Assembly (NCBI GenBank): GCA_034231615.1
Contig: CM067298.1
Span: forward strand, 56,324,883 to 56,388,882
Length of the DNA: 64,000 nt
From: Meghimatium bilineatum
Lineage: Eukaryota > Mollusca > Gastropoda > Stylommatophora > Philomycidae
Reading direction: 5' to 3'
Shown here: positions 1 through 12,600 of the stretch, piece by piece
Layout of the letters: the number at the start of each line of letters is the position of its first letter
Numbering within the stretch: the first letter of the stretch is position 1
Made by a program: the position numbers and the translations under genes
The notes under the pieces: model-generated
Database searches by the model: none
Told to the model about the DNA's origin: nothing
The model's input: only the letters and a program-made list of their open reading frames with translations

Positions 1-819
1 AGTTTGTTCACGGTTGGGTCATGCTCACTAAGTAGTAGCCCTTGAGTCGACTGCAGTCTTGAACGCTTCGCACAGGAAACCCCAGATTGACTGTGACAAT
101 GTCACACATCTAGACATCCGTCATGGTTCAGCATAGCACACCATCAATTATGTGCTACAGTACAACCAGTACCACAAAGTGTCTGGAAGATGGATGCCTT
201 GGTAGCTTGACTTTCAGATCTGATCAAGAAGTGTGCTTGTGTTGTAAGATAATGACCAAGAGAACGTTTTTTCTATAGGAATCCAAGCACTTTATAATTG
301 CCGGAGGACTAGTATCAAACATAATGACTGTCCAAAAATTATACTATTGTGCTTTACTTTTTCATACTATATTCATTTAAAAAACTATCTTTAAGACTTT
401 CATTTAAGAACCCATGTATTGAGAAAAATGTTTATGTCATAATTTTGTTCTGGTACTAATTAATAACCACCTGGGGAAAGACAATAGACTAATTAATACA
501 ATGGAATCCTCTAGTGTGCATATTTTTATAGCATATTTCCTATATAACAACACTTTTCAAAATCCCCAATTATATTTATTATATATTTTGTGTACTGTAT
601 ATAGCAAAGTTCTGTTATTATTATATGCATATTTGTTTGGTCCGGATCAAGTTGTTATAACGGGATTCCACTGTATAAGCTTCGAATGGTACACAGACCA
701 ATACTTCAGCAATTGTGTAAGTCCTCACATATCTTAATGTGGGTTTTCCATACTTCATTACTCTCTTCTTAGTTCTTCAGATAGTCATAGGTTATAGTAG
801 TAATAGCTTTAATGAACTG
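1..819. other. Left-edge stretch without recognised gene
   Basis: AT-rich. Searched on the minus strand for the missing ARIH1 exons (YNCNRY and the Ariadne domain) without success. A weak, stop-rich LINE-like frame may extend down to about 640. Confidence 0.6.
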
Positions 820-1010
820 CGTGATTTATTTTAGTTTATTCATGAAGTTTATGAGGTTTTGTAGTAGTGATGTCTCAGTGGGCCATATTTTCTCTCAGTC
901 TTCTCGGTAAAGCTGAAAAGCATGAAGGATGTGTTCTGCAGTCTCTTAACAAATTCTGTAATTGCACAAGTCTGACTCACCAGTTCTGAGTATTCTGTAA
1001 ATATGATGTT
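820..1010 (-). mobile_element. LINE knuckle fragment
   Basis: The minus strand gives a LINE-type C-terminal segment with ETAEHILHAFQLYRE, a decayed zinc-knuckle region. Too short to assign to a family. Confidence 0.4.
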
Positions 1011-1059
1011 AGTATGCTGTGTCCAGTTTGGAGTCTGAAGATAATGGTTTGTTATTTGC

Positions 1060-1300
1060 TACTGCAGACTAAAAGCACACTTACACCGAATCTGTACCAG
1101 AGACTCTGCGGCCTGCATCTGCGGAGCAACAACACAGACACCAGAACACATACTACAGGACTTTCTCAGCTTCACTGTTCACAGAACAACAGTCTGGTCC
1201 ACAGGAGCATTTCTGCAAAACAAACTGTATGCAACCCACAACGACTTAAAAAAAACCACCATATACATGACCAATATGGGATGTATAATAATTGCCAAGG
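1060..1300 (+). mobile_element. LINE C-terminal fragment with zinc knuckle
   Basis: A plus-strand frame reads ACICGATTQTPEHILQDF followed by LQNKLYATHNDLKKTT, parallel to the CTCG..H..C and [12 protein letters not shown] end of the LINE at 3757. A related but older family. Confidence 0.6.
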
Positions 1301-1499
1301 AAGATTTGTCATTCTGATGACAAGGGTCTTTAGGTTCTGTCATTGGGTGTATCCAATTTCACTATTATCTTAAATTATGTCTTAGATTTGTGATTACATA
1401 TTCATTTTATTGGGTTTAATTTTTAATGTAAAAAATTCTTCTTTTGATTAATGTTGTTTCAGAACATGTAACACTGATTATGCACATAAAGAAGATTCA

Positions 1500-1762
1500 T
1501 CAAGTGTCATCTCTGTAACAAAGGTTGCAACAGACCTCCATCTGTGTCTTGTTTTGGTGTACACTCTGCTAGACTGTAACCTGTCCATCACATGATATTT
1601 TCCTCCTATTTGCCTATTTGTATCTCTGCTACCCCTCGCACACCTCCACCCTCAAGTATGGTCTTCAACACTGTGTTGTGTCTAAAATATTTCCAAAATA
1701 TTTTGTTTTATTTTTATTGCCTTTAATAATTTTTTTCATACAAGGTGCTGTAAGAACCTCTT
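1500..1762 (-). mobile_element. LINE 3' fragment (repeat shared with 15105 and 45060)
   Basis: A block running from AACAAAGGTTGCAACAGACC to the start of the adjacent B element. It recurs at about 15170-15430 and 45117-45385. In minus sense it resembles the C-terminus of a LINE ORF (basic LEGRVEG-type repeat then RWTGYSLAEY). Confidence 0.6.
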
Positions 1763-1924
1763 TAACCGACGAAGACGGATGTGTCGGACCATTGGAGCAA
1801 ATAAAACGGCGACAACACATTTCCATTTTCTGGACCACATCCTGCTTGAAATCTAGTAAGACCATTTGTCCTGCTACAAGAGAGATGAAGTGGGAGTTTG
1901 AGAATGAATGCTTAAGAAGAAGAT
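1763..1924 (+). mobile_element. SINE-like element B
   Basis: About 150-160 bp from the AAGACGGATGTGTCGGACC block to the tail GAATGAATGCTTAAGAAGAAG. No ORF. The 3' tail resembles that of element A; the rest is different. Confidence 0.8.
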
Positions 1925-2409
1925 GAATCTCTTTATTCATTTGCTTCTATTTCCATGAAGTTCGCCAGAATTTTCTATATATTCACATCTCAAACGCATG
2001 AATTCTGTTTTCTAGTTGTTTGTTCGATCCATGTTTCTGAGTCATAAATGAATATAGAATAGATATAGCATAAAATAATTCTCATTTTGATTTTGTGATT
2101 TGTTTAGATGTTAACATTTTTCTCATGTCACTGAAAGTATTTGTAGAAGTAAGAAGATTACTCTAACATTTTGGTTGCTCTGTACAGCTTCCACTTCAGT
2201 TTACAAATTCATAAAATATTTGCCTGTGGGTATGTAAATAGATTTACTAAATAGATTTCTGCACCTTCATCTATCTCTCATGGATTTATTATCTCAATAC
2301 ACAAATGCCAATATTGCAGGTCAGCAAGTGAACAACTTAAAATTATACTGCAATGGCTCCCTAGTGAATATATTTTTCTATACATTCAATAATTTATAGT
2401 TTTCAACAT

Positions 2410-2564
2410 AAAGCCACAACAGTGTGACCTGCCACGCATATCATAAGATGCAGTTTAAAGTGACTCAAAATCCATGTTGAAGTTGAGTGTGTTAGACCAA
2501 ATAGATATCGCAATCAATCTTTCAACTCCATTCTCCAGACTACATCCTGCCAACCAGTATTAGT
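2410..2564 (+). mobile_element. SINE-like element A, cut off by MITE copy 1
   Basis: A diverged A copy whose 3' part ends exactly at the TTAA of the MITE (…CTACATCCTGCCAACC). The rest of its tail was not found on the other side. Confidence 0.6.
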
Positions 2565-3467
2565 TTAACCTTCACCGCGCCTATATTAACACCGGTCGAC
2601 AACAACAAAAATGGCGGATCGCGCAGTTGACGACACACCCCATCCGCCGAGATATCGTGAGATTTACACGTACCACAGCCCTTGCACATAGCTGGGGACA
2701 TGCACAATCGAAGCCGGTATATCCCCCACATCTGACATGATCGTTGTTGAGAATGGCTAGCTAGTCGTACACATTTAAGAGCAATTAATCTGACCACATC
2801 TGCACACCAGTATGATGCCATGATGGTGGATTGGTTTTATAGACCTTTCTTTCATCGTATTGTGAATAAAATAACATTGAATCGTGGCTTGAATCATGAA
2901 TTATTAGGTTATTTAGTTTCACAGCAGTGAATATACAGAATGCCGTGTTGGTTTGGGGACTTGTACGTTTGATATCGAATATGTTGAAGTGGCACCAAAA
3001 ATGACTAGGCCTAAGCTCAAAGAATAATTTTACTGCAAATCTACATGTTTTATACAGTTCCCCCGGCTATATTTTGATAATTTCGCAGTGAAAGAACATA
3101 AATACAACAGATTTGCGTGATTTAGTTTACTTAGTTTACAGTGTTGCCAAGGAATTCGATAAGTAAGGTAAGTTATTTTTTACTAATTTTTTTCCTCTTT
3201 ATTTGTTATAAAATATTTTTTTTTTGTGAAAAACGTCTTTACCACTTTCTCATACGTCTGGTATCACACACACAAGTACATAAATTACACCAATATATGC
3301 ATAATTCAATTCTTTATTTATATGTGCAAATATTATTTAAATATCTCTTAACAACCAAAAAATTATCACATTTTCAAAACAGTCACCATCAATAACGCAA
3401 ATTTTCAAAAACGAATCCGGTGGCAGGGAGACGTTTCGTATTTTTAATCTGGCTTGCTAAAGGTTAA
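2565..3467. mobile_element. MITE, piggyBac-type (TTAA duplications), copy 1
   Basis: A noncoding 0.9-kb element bounded by TTAA on both sides. The ends form imperfect inverted repeats: the left starts CCTTCACC.CGCC, and the right, reverse-complemented, starts CCTTTAGCAAGCC. TTAA duplication and CC-starting ends are the signature of piggyBac-class transposons. No transposase is encoded. It interrupts a SINE-like copy on its left and lies about 100 bp downstream of the ARIH1 exon 9 donor. A second copy is at 19725. Confidence 0.85.
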
Positions 3468-3564
3468 GAATTGCAGAGGAAAAAAATGCCAACTTTAAAC
3501 AGAAAGAGGAGAGAGAGAAAAATATATATAAAGAGAATGCTTATTGTGAAAATTGAAAACCCAC

Positions 3565-3695
3565 CACGAAGATCCATGAGGTTCCCATGGTCCAAGACAA
3601 ACCCAGCAAAAGTCTGCTTTACAGTTTTGATTCTTACAGACCATGTGGTTGCAGCCGCCATCTTTCTCTATCGTGACGTGACACTTCGGGCATTC
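3565..3695 (-). CDS. ARIH1: ARIH1 coding exon 9 (RING2 with catalytic cysteine)
   Basis: A 131-nt exon after a ttctag acceptor. It encodes [20 protein letters not shown] and continues to [18 protein letters not shown]. The cysteine in GGCNHM corresponds to the catalytic Cys357 of human ARIH1. The likely donor is gtgggt at 3564, leaving phase 2 so that a G from the next exon completes the tryptophan. The next exon (YNCNRY in the family) is not visible in the window. A full-length LINE ends about 60 bp upstream of the acceptor, and a MITE begins about 100 bp downstream of the donor. Confidence 0.95.
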
Positions 3696-6600
3696 CTAGA
3701 AATAAATAACAGACATACGAACCAGAGAACACTTTTTATTTGTCTTCTATAAATATTTTTTTTCTTCTTCTTTCGTTCACTTGAAACATGTCTATATCTG
3801 TAATTCTGTCTCCTTAATAAAACTCACTGTCTTTTGTAGTTCATACAGTGTCCCATAGAGTTTTGATTCCAGTGTTGTTTCCTCTGGCCAATATGTCTCC
3901 ATCAGCGTTTCATGCTCAGAACACTCTTGAAGTATATGTTTGGCACTCTGTGCTGCCTGTCCACATGGCCGTGTTGCCAATCTTGAACTTTGTATACATG
4001 TGACTGCGGAGTCGGTTGTGTCCTGTTCTGAGATGTAGAATTACAACTTGTTCTGGTCTGTTCATAATATGATAGTCATCTTGTGTTGGTGTTTGTGGCT
4101 TTCTTATTGACTTGATCATCTGTTTTTTCTGATGGTAGGTGATTGGTATATCTGGTTGGTCTTCGGCAGCACCTTCCTTAGCCAGTTGGTCTGCTTTTTC
4201 ATTTCCTGGTATTCCATAGTGAGAGGGTATCCACTGCATGGTTACCCTATACTGGTAAGACAATTCGCTAAGTAGTTTTTTCAAGTCTGTTAGTTTTCCA
4301 GACTGGAGAGCTTGAAGTACTGACCTTGCATCTGTCAGGAATACCACAGGCTGTAGGTCAGAGTTGGAGTTCAGCAGTTTTTTAGCTGCCACACTAATTG
4401 CCTGGATTTCTGCATCATAATTATTGCAGAATTTTCCTTTCAGTGTTCTGATTGTATCTCTAGGCTTGTGTAGATATTCTATATATACACCTGCACCTCC
4501 ATTCCTCACAGCATTCTGTGCTGACCCATCTGTGTACACTCTGACCCATATATCTTGTGGATATTCCTCATCCAGAAAACTGAGGGTGACTGTCATTCGC
4601 TGCACACTGTTCTGTTTGTCCTCGCTTAGTATTCCTTTCACATGGGTCTGAATGTATATTGGCATTCCATGGCTTTCACTCCACAGGGTTTGTTCTGGTA
4701 CAGACCTTAAGGGGCTGTCAACTTCAGGTAGGTCTGTAAGTTGTCTACGGAGTCGTTTAGCTTGATGGATAAAGCTGCTCCTTTTCAGTCGCCCCATTGC
4801 TAGATTTTGGAATCTTTCCTTCATTGGATGACTTAGCATACACTGAAACTTTTCTGCTTGAATTAGTACTTTTGTGTCTCTGCGTTCGCCAAGTGTTTGC
4901 ATTCTTCCCATTTTCTGCATCTCTGCAATGGGTGTTGATTTCATTGCTCCCAACATTATTCTAAGTGCCTGGTTTTGCACTTTATCTAGATCTTGTAATG
5001 TGGTGTTTGATGCAGGACACCATGCAGCTGAACCATATTCCAGGTGTGGTCTTATGCCTTGCTGGTAAACTTTACTGAGTATATTTCCACTGGCTCCCCA
5101 TGTGGTTCCACTTAGTTTTCTCAGGATAGCTAACTTCCTCCTGGCTTTTGTTGTTGCTTTGTTTATGTGCTGCTTCCATGTCAGCTTATCATCAAAAGTA
5201 ACTCCGAGGTATGTGGGTTGTTTGTCTTCTTTCAAGAGCTCTCCATCCATCTTGATATGACCAGCTTTTTGTTTTGGTGAGAGGGTAAAGAGTGTAGTGC
5301 TGCACTTATCTGTGTTAATGCTGACGCACCATCTATTTGCCCATAAGGTTAGGGCATCGATAGCTCTTTGTATTTGTTTAGTGGCCACTGTTGCATGTTC
5401 TTCCGTGCACCAGATCACCAGGTCGTCAGCATACATTGGCACTTTGATCCTGTGTGGTAGTTCAGCAACTAGGTCATTGATGTAAACCAAGAAAAGTGTG
5501 GGTGACAGGACTCCTCCCTGGGGGACTCCATGACGCAGTAGAACTTTCTTGCTCTTGCGACCATCTAATTGTACCCTGGCTCTTCTATTATGCAGGTATG
5601 CTTTTACCCATTTGTACATTCTTGAGCTAACCCTGCAATTTCGCAATTTCTTTAGGAGCCCTTCTTTCCAGACCTTATCAAATGCTTTCCTGAGGTCTAT
5701 CCATGCTGCTAGTACCAGTTTCTTTTCTTGGAAGGCATCCTCAATCTCTTGGGAGAGGTAGGTTGCCTGATCTTCAGTAGAGTAACACTGTCTGAAACCT
5801 GCTTGCTGTGATACCAGAAGGTTTTCACTTTCAAGGTACCACTGCATCCTAAGATTGATAATGCATTCCATTGTTTTGCATAGACAGCTTGTGAGGCTGA
5901 TGGGCCTGTAGTTGGAGACTGTGTTGCCATCTTTTCCTGATTTGAGGAGTGGTATCATTATTGCTTCTCTCCACGCCTGTGGTACATTTCCCGTGGACCA
6001 GCTTGTGTTAAAGATCTGCAGTAGCTTTGCTCTTGCTGCAATTCCCAGGTTTCTAATCATTTCATTGGACACTCCATCAGCTCCAGGGGACTTTTTCATT
6101 TTCAATTTGGATATTGCATGCTCCAGTTCTCTCATTGTGATTGGTGCCTCCATGACTTCAGGTATAGGTTCGCCTTGTCCAATGTTTTGCTGGTTCTCTC
6201 GAACCTCCTGTTGTTTGTCTGGGCTGACTTTGATGTTATTGTCTTCTGCAAAGGAATCTGCAAAGTAATCAGCTGCATGTTTACCTGTTAAAATGTTCCT
6301 ATCTTTATAAAGTGTGATCCTGGTATTTCTCCCTGTACCTTCATCATTTAGTTGTTTTACAAGTTTCCATAATTTCCTAGTATCTCTTTCTAGGTTCCGC
6401 GACTCTGTTTTTTCTTTCCAGCTGCTCCATCTGGCTTGTAACTTGGCTCTTTGAAATTTAGCCTTTGTTTGCTGATATTTGTTGTGATGTTCTTGGCTAG
6501 GTCTGTTCTCAGCCTGCTGTCTAGATGTTTCCATCTCATTTTGCAGCTTTTCATCATTCCAGTAGGGTTTGTAGTTTTTGTGTGCCCCCCTGGGTATGGT

Positions 6601-9600
6601 TTTACTAGCAGCATGTAGTATACATCTATTAAATTCACTCACTGCTCTATTGATGTCTTTGTCCAAGTTCCACCTAGTGAGCGTGCTGCTGTCCTTGGTA
6701 AATTCATTGTGGATTTCAAGAAATACTGGTCTGTGGTCACTACCCCCAAGCTGCTTTCCAACGACACGTGTGATGTTCCATTCCAGGCCTGGTGAGTGGA
6801 ATGCCAGATCTGGTGTAGAGGTGGTGTGCCATGCTCTCGAGTAGAAGGTTGGTGAGTCTGCTGGCTGGTTAATAAGGATGAGATTATTTTCATCCTGCCA
6901 GCTCTCAAGTTCCTCACCTCTCTTGTCGATATGATCGTAGCCCCAGCTCTGAGAGTGGCTGTTGAAGTCACCACACACCATAAGTCTCTCTTTATCTGGA
7001 ATTGTGTCTAGTGCCAATAGTTTATCATTTGGGCAGTAGTAGTTCAGGAGATGGAATTCTGCACTGTCTGTTTTTAGGTGGAGCATCTGGTATTCTGCCC
7101 CTTCCATATATACATCCAGCTGACATACGCTAATATTGTTTTTAACAAGTGTCAGAATTCCACCCTTTCGCCCGTCCTTTCGGTCAGACCGGTAGCACTG
7201 GTAGCCTCTGATTTTGAAGGCTATGTTGTTGCTGAGGTGTGTTTCTTGGATACAGCATATATTAACTTGTTCTTCACTGAGGACATTTTCAAGTTCCAAT
7301 TTTTTGCTGTATCCATCTCTCTTACTGTTGACACCCTCAGCATTCCAGTGCATTATTTTTATTGGTCGTTTGTTTGTTTGGCCAGTAGCTCTATTCCCTT
7401 GCCTCCTGGCTCCTCGAGGCAATTGAGAAGGACTTTCAGTAACTGAGGTTGGGCCCTTTCGAGGTATAGGGCCCGGCACCGTCCCTGCCTGAACGTCCGC
7501 CACAGGGCAGGCACCATAACTTTTTATAGATACAGACATGTTTCCATTGTGTTTTGTGCGTGGCATCCTGATTATCTATGCGCCTTTTGGCTGGATGCCT
7601 CCGTCTTCAGCACTCTGCTTACTTGGGCAGGACTATGGTCCTGCTCGAATGGGACTGCCCGACCAGTCTTAGTTTCCAGCCCCTGATGGCTGAACTAAGC
7701 TCCATCACCACTGCACGGTGCTGGCCTTGATGGGGTTCTATAAATATAACTCCTCTTCTTCTTTAGTGTTCATTCTCAAACTCACATTGATTTCTTGTTG
7801 CAGGAAAACTGTCCTACTATATTTCCAGCAGGATGTAGTCAAAGAACAGAAACACAATGTGTTGCTGTTTTATTTGCACCAATGGTGGAAAATATTTGAC
7901 TTTAAAAATGTTGCCCTATTATTTAGCATTGTTTGATTCCAACTATTTTCTTCTTCCATAAACAATACTTCTTCTACACTCATTTTTTAACTCCTGCAGA
8001 TTAGCATAATGTAGTCCAAAAAATAGAATGCATTGCAGCATGGTTCACAGAACTGTTGTGTTATCTGTACCTTTCAGCATAACACATTGACATCAGAAAG
8101 ACTTATGGGTCCATTTGACCCTATATGAGATACAGCCAATACCACGCTCAAAAACCTCCTCAGCCATCTCTTATGACATACATGGCAGATCATAGTGCTG
8201 TTATTATTTGCTCTCTTTTCGGGCTCCGACAGCAAAGGCGTGTATATACCACAACTGACTCTATTTAGTCATATCAGATTCCATTTTGTTTTCTTTTGTC
8301 CAAAAAGCAATATCTTTCATTTTGATGATAATCAATTAGATGTCTCTGGCACTGCCTATTTCATTAAATAAATGTGTGTTAACTATCAACTTATTTTCTG
8401 TAAAACATTTATACATTACAATGTTTTCTTGTCATAACATTACAATACTACACTGTAATGTAAGAACTGACATTCTAGTCAAATATTGTCTGCCTTTGCC
8501 TTTCGTTGATAGTATAGTGTGATCACAACTGGTAACACTTTATCTCCATTTATCTTTCTCCATTAACCCTAAGATCTGAAAGGTTAGCTTCTGAATTGCA
8601 TATATTTTTTGATGAAAAAATTAAATATTGATTAAAAAAGACCACACTAGAGTTACCAGAGTTTTTGGTAGGTAGGGTCACCGACTGAAACAGTAGACTA
8701 AAAAATATTGATTTCATATCTTTGTACCTATTATCATCAAACCTGATGTATGATACAAAGTATCTTTGTGCTTGTTATCAAATCTGAAAAGGTAGAAAGT
8801 CATAGAGGATTTACTTCATAGTGCTCAGACTATCCCATATGTACCCCACCACACTCAACGAAGAAGCATGCTGCCTGATGAGAGTACCACTCATAGAATG
8901 TAATTTTCATAACTTCTGGCGATAATCCCCAGTGTCTAAAAAAAAACACTTTTTTTTTAAATTGTAGACAAGATATGGCTAGCTAGATCTGCACCCTCAA
9001 CCTTTTGAGCACACTGCAAATACTTTAATCACTACGCCAGGGACATCTTCATGTTATTAAATCTGATTGTATTTAATATAAACAAATTTATTACATTTTC
9101 ATCTCTACTACTATCTAATTGGCACTTTGTAAATTACTTCTGTCTGTGCCATTGTTCATCCTCCCCCTACCTGTGTGTTTGCTGTTATCCTTCTTCGTCT
9201 TCTTCTGCATTCATTCTCAAACTCCTCCATATTAGGAGGATGTAGTCCAGAGAATGGAATGTGTTGTGTCATGGTTTAAAGCTTTGATGCAATATCTGTT
9301 CCTCTCTGCCTGACACATCCAACTTTTGTATGGCTTTTGGGTCAAGTTGACCCTATATAGGATCCCATAACCAACTCCAACCTATAACCTTCTTAGCCAC
9401 CTCTTATGACATGCATGGAAGGTAAAGTGTTGCTATTCTTTGCTTCCCTTTCAAGTCCTGACAACACACAGGTGGATGCTATCCAATTTGATGTTTCGCT
9501 ATCATTAGTTTTACATTTCTGCATGTATCCCCCCTCCTTACCTTTGTGTTCGCTGCTATCCAATTTGATGTTTCGCTATCATCATCACATTTCTTTATCC

Positions 9601-12600
9601 ACTGCTTAAGCCACTTGCAACGCACCGGATCATGCCAGTTTTCTCCACACGAAAAACTGAAAATATAATAGCACTTTAATTTATATCTTCCTTTGTTCAA
9701 GATAGCTAAAGAGAGTGCAGTACACCCCGTTACAAACCTGTTCCACATAGCTTAAGAGAAAACAGTACACCTGTTACAAATTTGATGTTTCACATTACCT
9801 ACTGTATTTTCTCTGCTTTCTCTGCAAGTCATCACAGGATGAGGATCGGTTTTTGGTCTATGACACGTTTAGTAGCTTGATATGCAGTAATATTGCCTCA
9901 GAATGTTGGTAACTCCTTCAATCTACCTTATTCTTGGTCTTTCTCTGCTTCTTGCTGTTTCTATTTTATGTTTTATGCTCTTGCTGCTGGCCAATATAGG
10001 TTCATTCTCATTAAATGACCAAACAATTTCACTCTTTTTCTGTATATTTGACCACAGATACTGTTCCAATATTTCTTGTAATTTCTTCATTTTTCATATT
10101 ATCTCTTGCTATGTTTGCTGCTTTTCTTAAACATCTCATTTCACTTGTAAACTTTCTAAATTTTATACAAATATATAAAATTGAAGCATATTCTACTAAG
10201 AGTATTGCTTTTTACCTATTATTTAATTTTAAACCCACTAATACATCCAATCACAGCACCAGTTAATGTGAACTTTTGAAACAAGAACAAGTTTAAATAA
10301 GTTGTGTGTGTGAGATTGGTTCACTTTACTAAAGTTCAATATATGATTTGTATTCAATGAAACCTGCGTATATTTGGCACAAAATACTGAAATCTTTAAT
10401 AATAATAATTAATAATAAGACCCTTAATCCATCAGTCATAGAATGTGTAACATTAGAGACATTAGAAAGCCCTCCAAATCCGTCTTCAGTCATTCACACA
10501 AGTGTAGAAAAATCATGCTTGAGCCATTCTTACATGCTGTCAATCCAGGATTTATTTATTTCTTTCAGCCTCTTCTTCTACCCTTAACTGTTCCTTGCAA
10601 AATTGTTTTAGAAAGTTGAGTCATGTCTTGGTATATGTCCATACCAACAACATAATGTCATTTCATCCCACCAAGAGTTGCTCTTGATAACCTGCAAATT
10701 TGTTTATTTGCTGCCAAACTTATATATTTGTCTTATATAACAAACTTTTTAAAGATTAACATATTAAAAATCCTGAATCCTATTTTTCTATGTCTGAATT
10801 AAGAGTCTAGATCTCACATCTGTACACACAAAAAAAAGAATAGATTTATCTTTACTGTAATACTGATTTTACTTTTTCGAATCACATTAAACCTTGCCAT
10901 CACCATCTCCAGTCTTAACTTGATCTTATTTTCTAAATTTCCATCATCAAATGTTGTGGACCCCCAAGATATTTGAAGATGTAAACTTCTTCTAATTTGT
11001 GACTGTTTAACTGAATGTCCTTGGGATCTTGCTTGATATTGCTAGTCAACAATATCTTGCTTTTGTCAACACTTTTCCATGCTACATTTTTTAATTTGAG
11101 GTAGTTCTGGGAGCCTCAAGTTCAGTTGGTGATCTTATAAAATGCATCTTGCTTTAAATGGTCTAGATAAATGTTAAAAAGCACTGATAAAAAATGCAAT
11201 CCTATATCCATCTTGAAATTTGAAAATCTTGGCTAGTTGACAGATATGGGTCAACTTTTTAACCACTTGTATTCATTTATGAACTGCCAAGGGTTCTTTA
11301 ATGTGTGTTATGTGCACACTGAGCCTCTGAATTTATTGGCCAACTCAAAGGCACTTGACATCACCTAGTTATGGTATATTGAAAATGTTCATACTTTCAG
11401 GTGAGAGGCAAGTGTTACAACTTAATGTCACAAAAATATATGTGCTGCACTAGGTGGCATAAATATTGCAGCTATTACACAAGTTAGTTGTATAACATGC
11501 CTACATTAAACTTGTCTAAACAACAAATATACATTTTGTTGATTATAGTAGAACAAATGCAGAAGAATAAAAAGATAATATAGGGAATATAGTATAAACA
11601 GCAAACAAAAATATTTACAAAACATTATATACTCATTTATCTGTTTAATATTAGAAGCTTGCATAAAGGAAACAATATTTAAACATTTGTACAAAAGTAA
11701 ATTGTGATAGGTGTCCCATGTCTAAATAAACATGAACAACTTTTTAATACATTGTAAATTAAAAAAATAACAGTGGTACTAAAAAAGAAGGAAAGACCAT
11801 GAAACTCATAGATAAATTATGTAATTTGAGAACAATGTATCACTATATTTTCTCTCCTTCTTTCTTTGATTTCCCCTTTATTAAATTTTTTTTTAATTTG
11901 GGGAATAATTCACATACAAAAAACATTATGGATTTGCTTGCAACCATTACAACAAATCACACATAAGAAATAGTTTAGTAAATTGTATCTATCATGAGAA
12001 AGTCTAGGTTCTTGCTGTAAGATAAAGCTGATATATTGGCTGCACTTTCTGTCAATGTCAAATTCAGGATGGTGTATATGTTTTGTAGTTCTGTGAGGCT
12101 GTATAGACAATGTTTTTAGATTGTTTTATTGATTGTCACACACTTTGTGTAGACTCCCATGCATGTGAGTTGTAAATTTCCTGCAGCATATTTCGTGATG
12201 TGCTAAACAATGTCTATTTAAAAACAACATAATGATTTGAAAAATAATTTCTTACCAAAAGGTATGGCCACATACACAGGTCACCGGCTTTGCATCATGG
12301 TGAGCCACCTTAACTGCATGGCCACAGTCTGGGGCTGGACACCATCTCAATAACCTGTTACACTTGAAAGTAATAACAGAAATGTTTTACAATTCATTTG
12401 ATCAACTATCAATGGTTTAAACATTTCTATACTCTAAATAAATACTATAGAAATGTCAAAATGCCTTCCGGTCAAAATGGCGAGTGAGAATGTATGAGTT
12501 TTCCTTGGTGTCAGTTTAAATCGGATGTTTCTCCTGAAAGCAATGGCAAACTACAAGAGTATAGAGCAAAGAAATTTTCTATGGATATAGTGAATATTTC

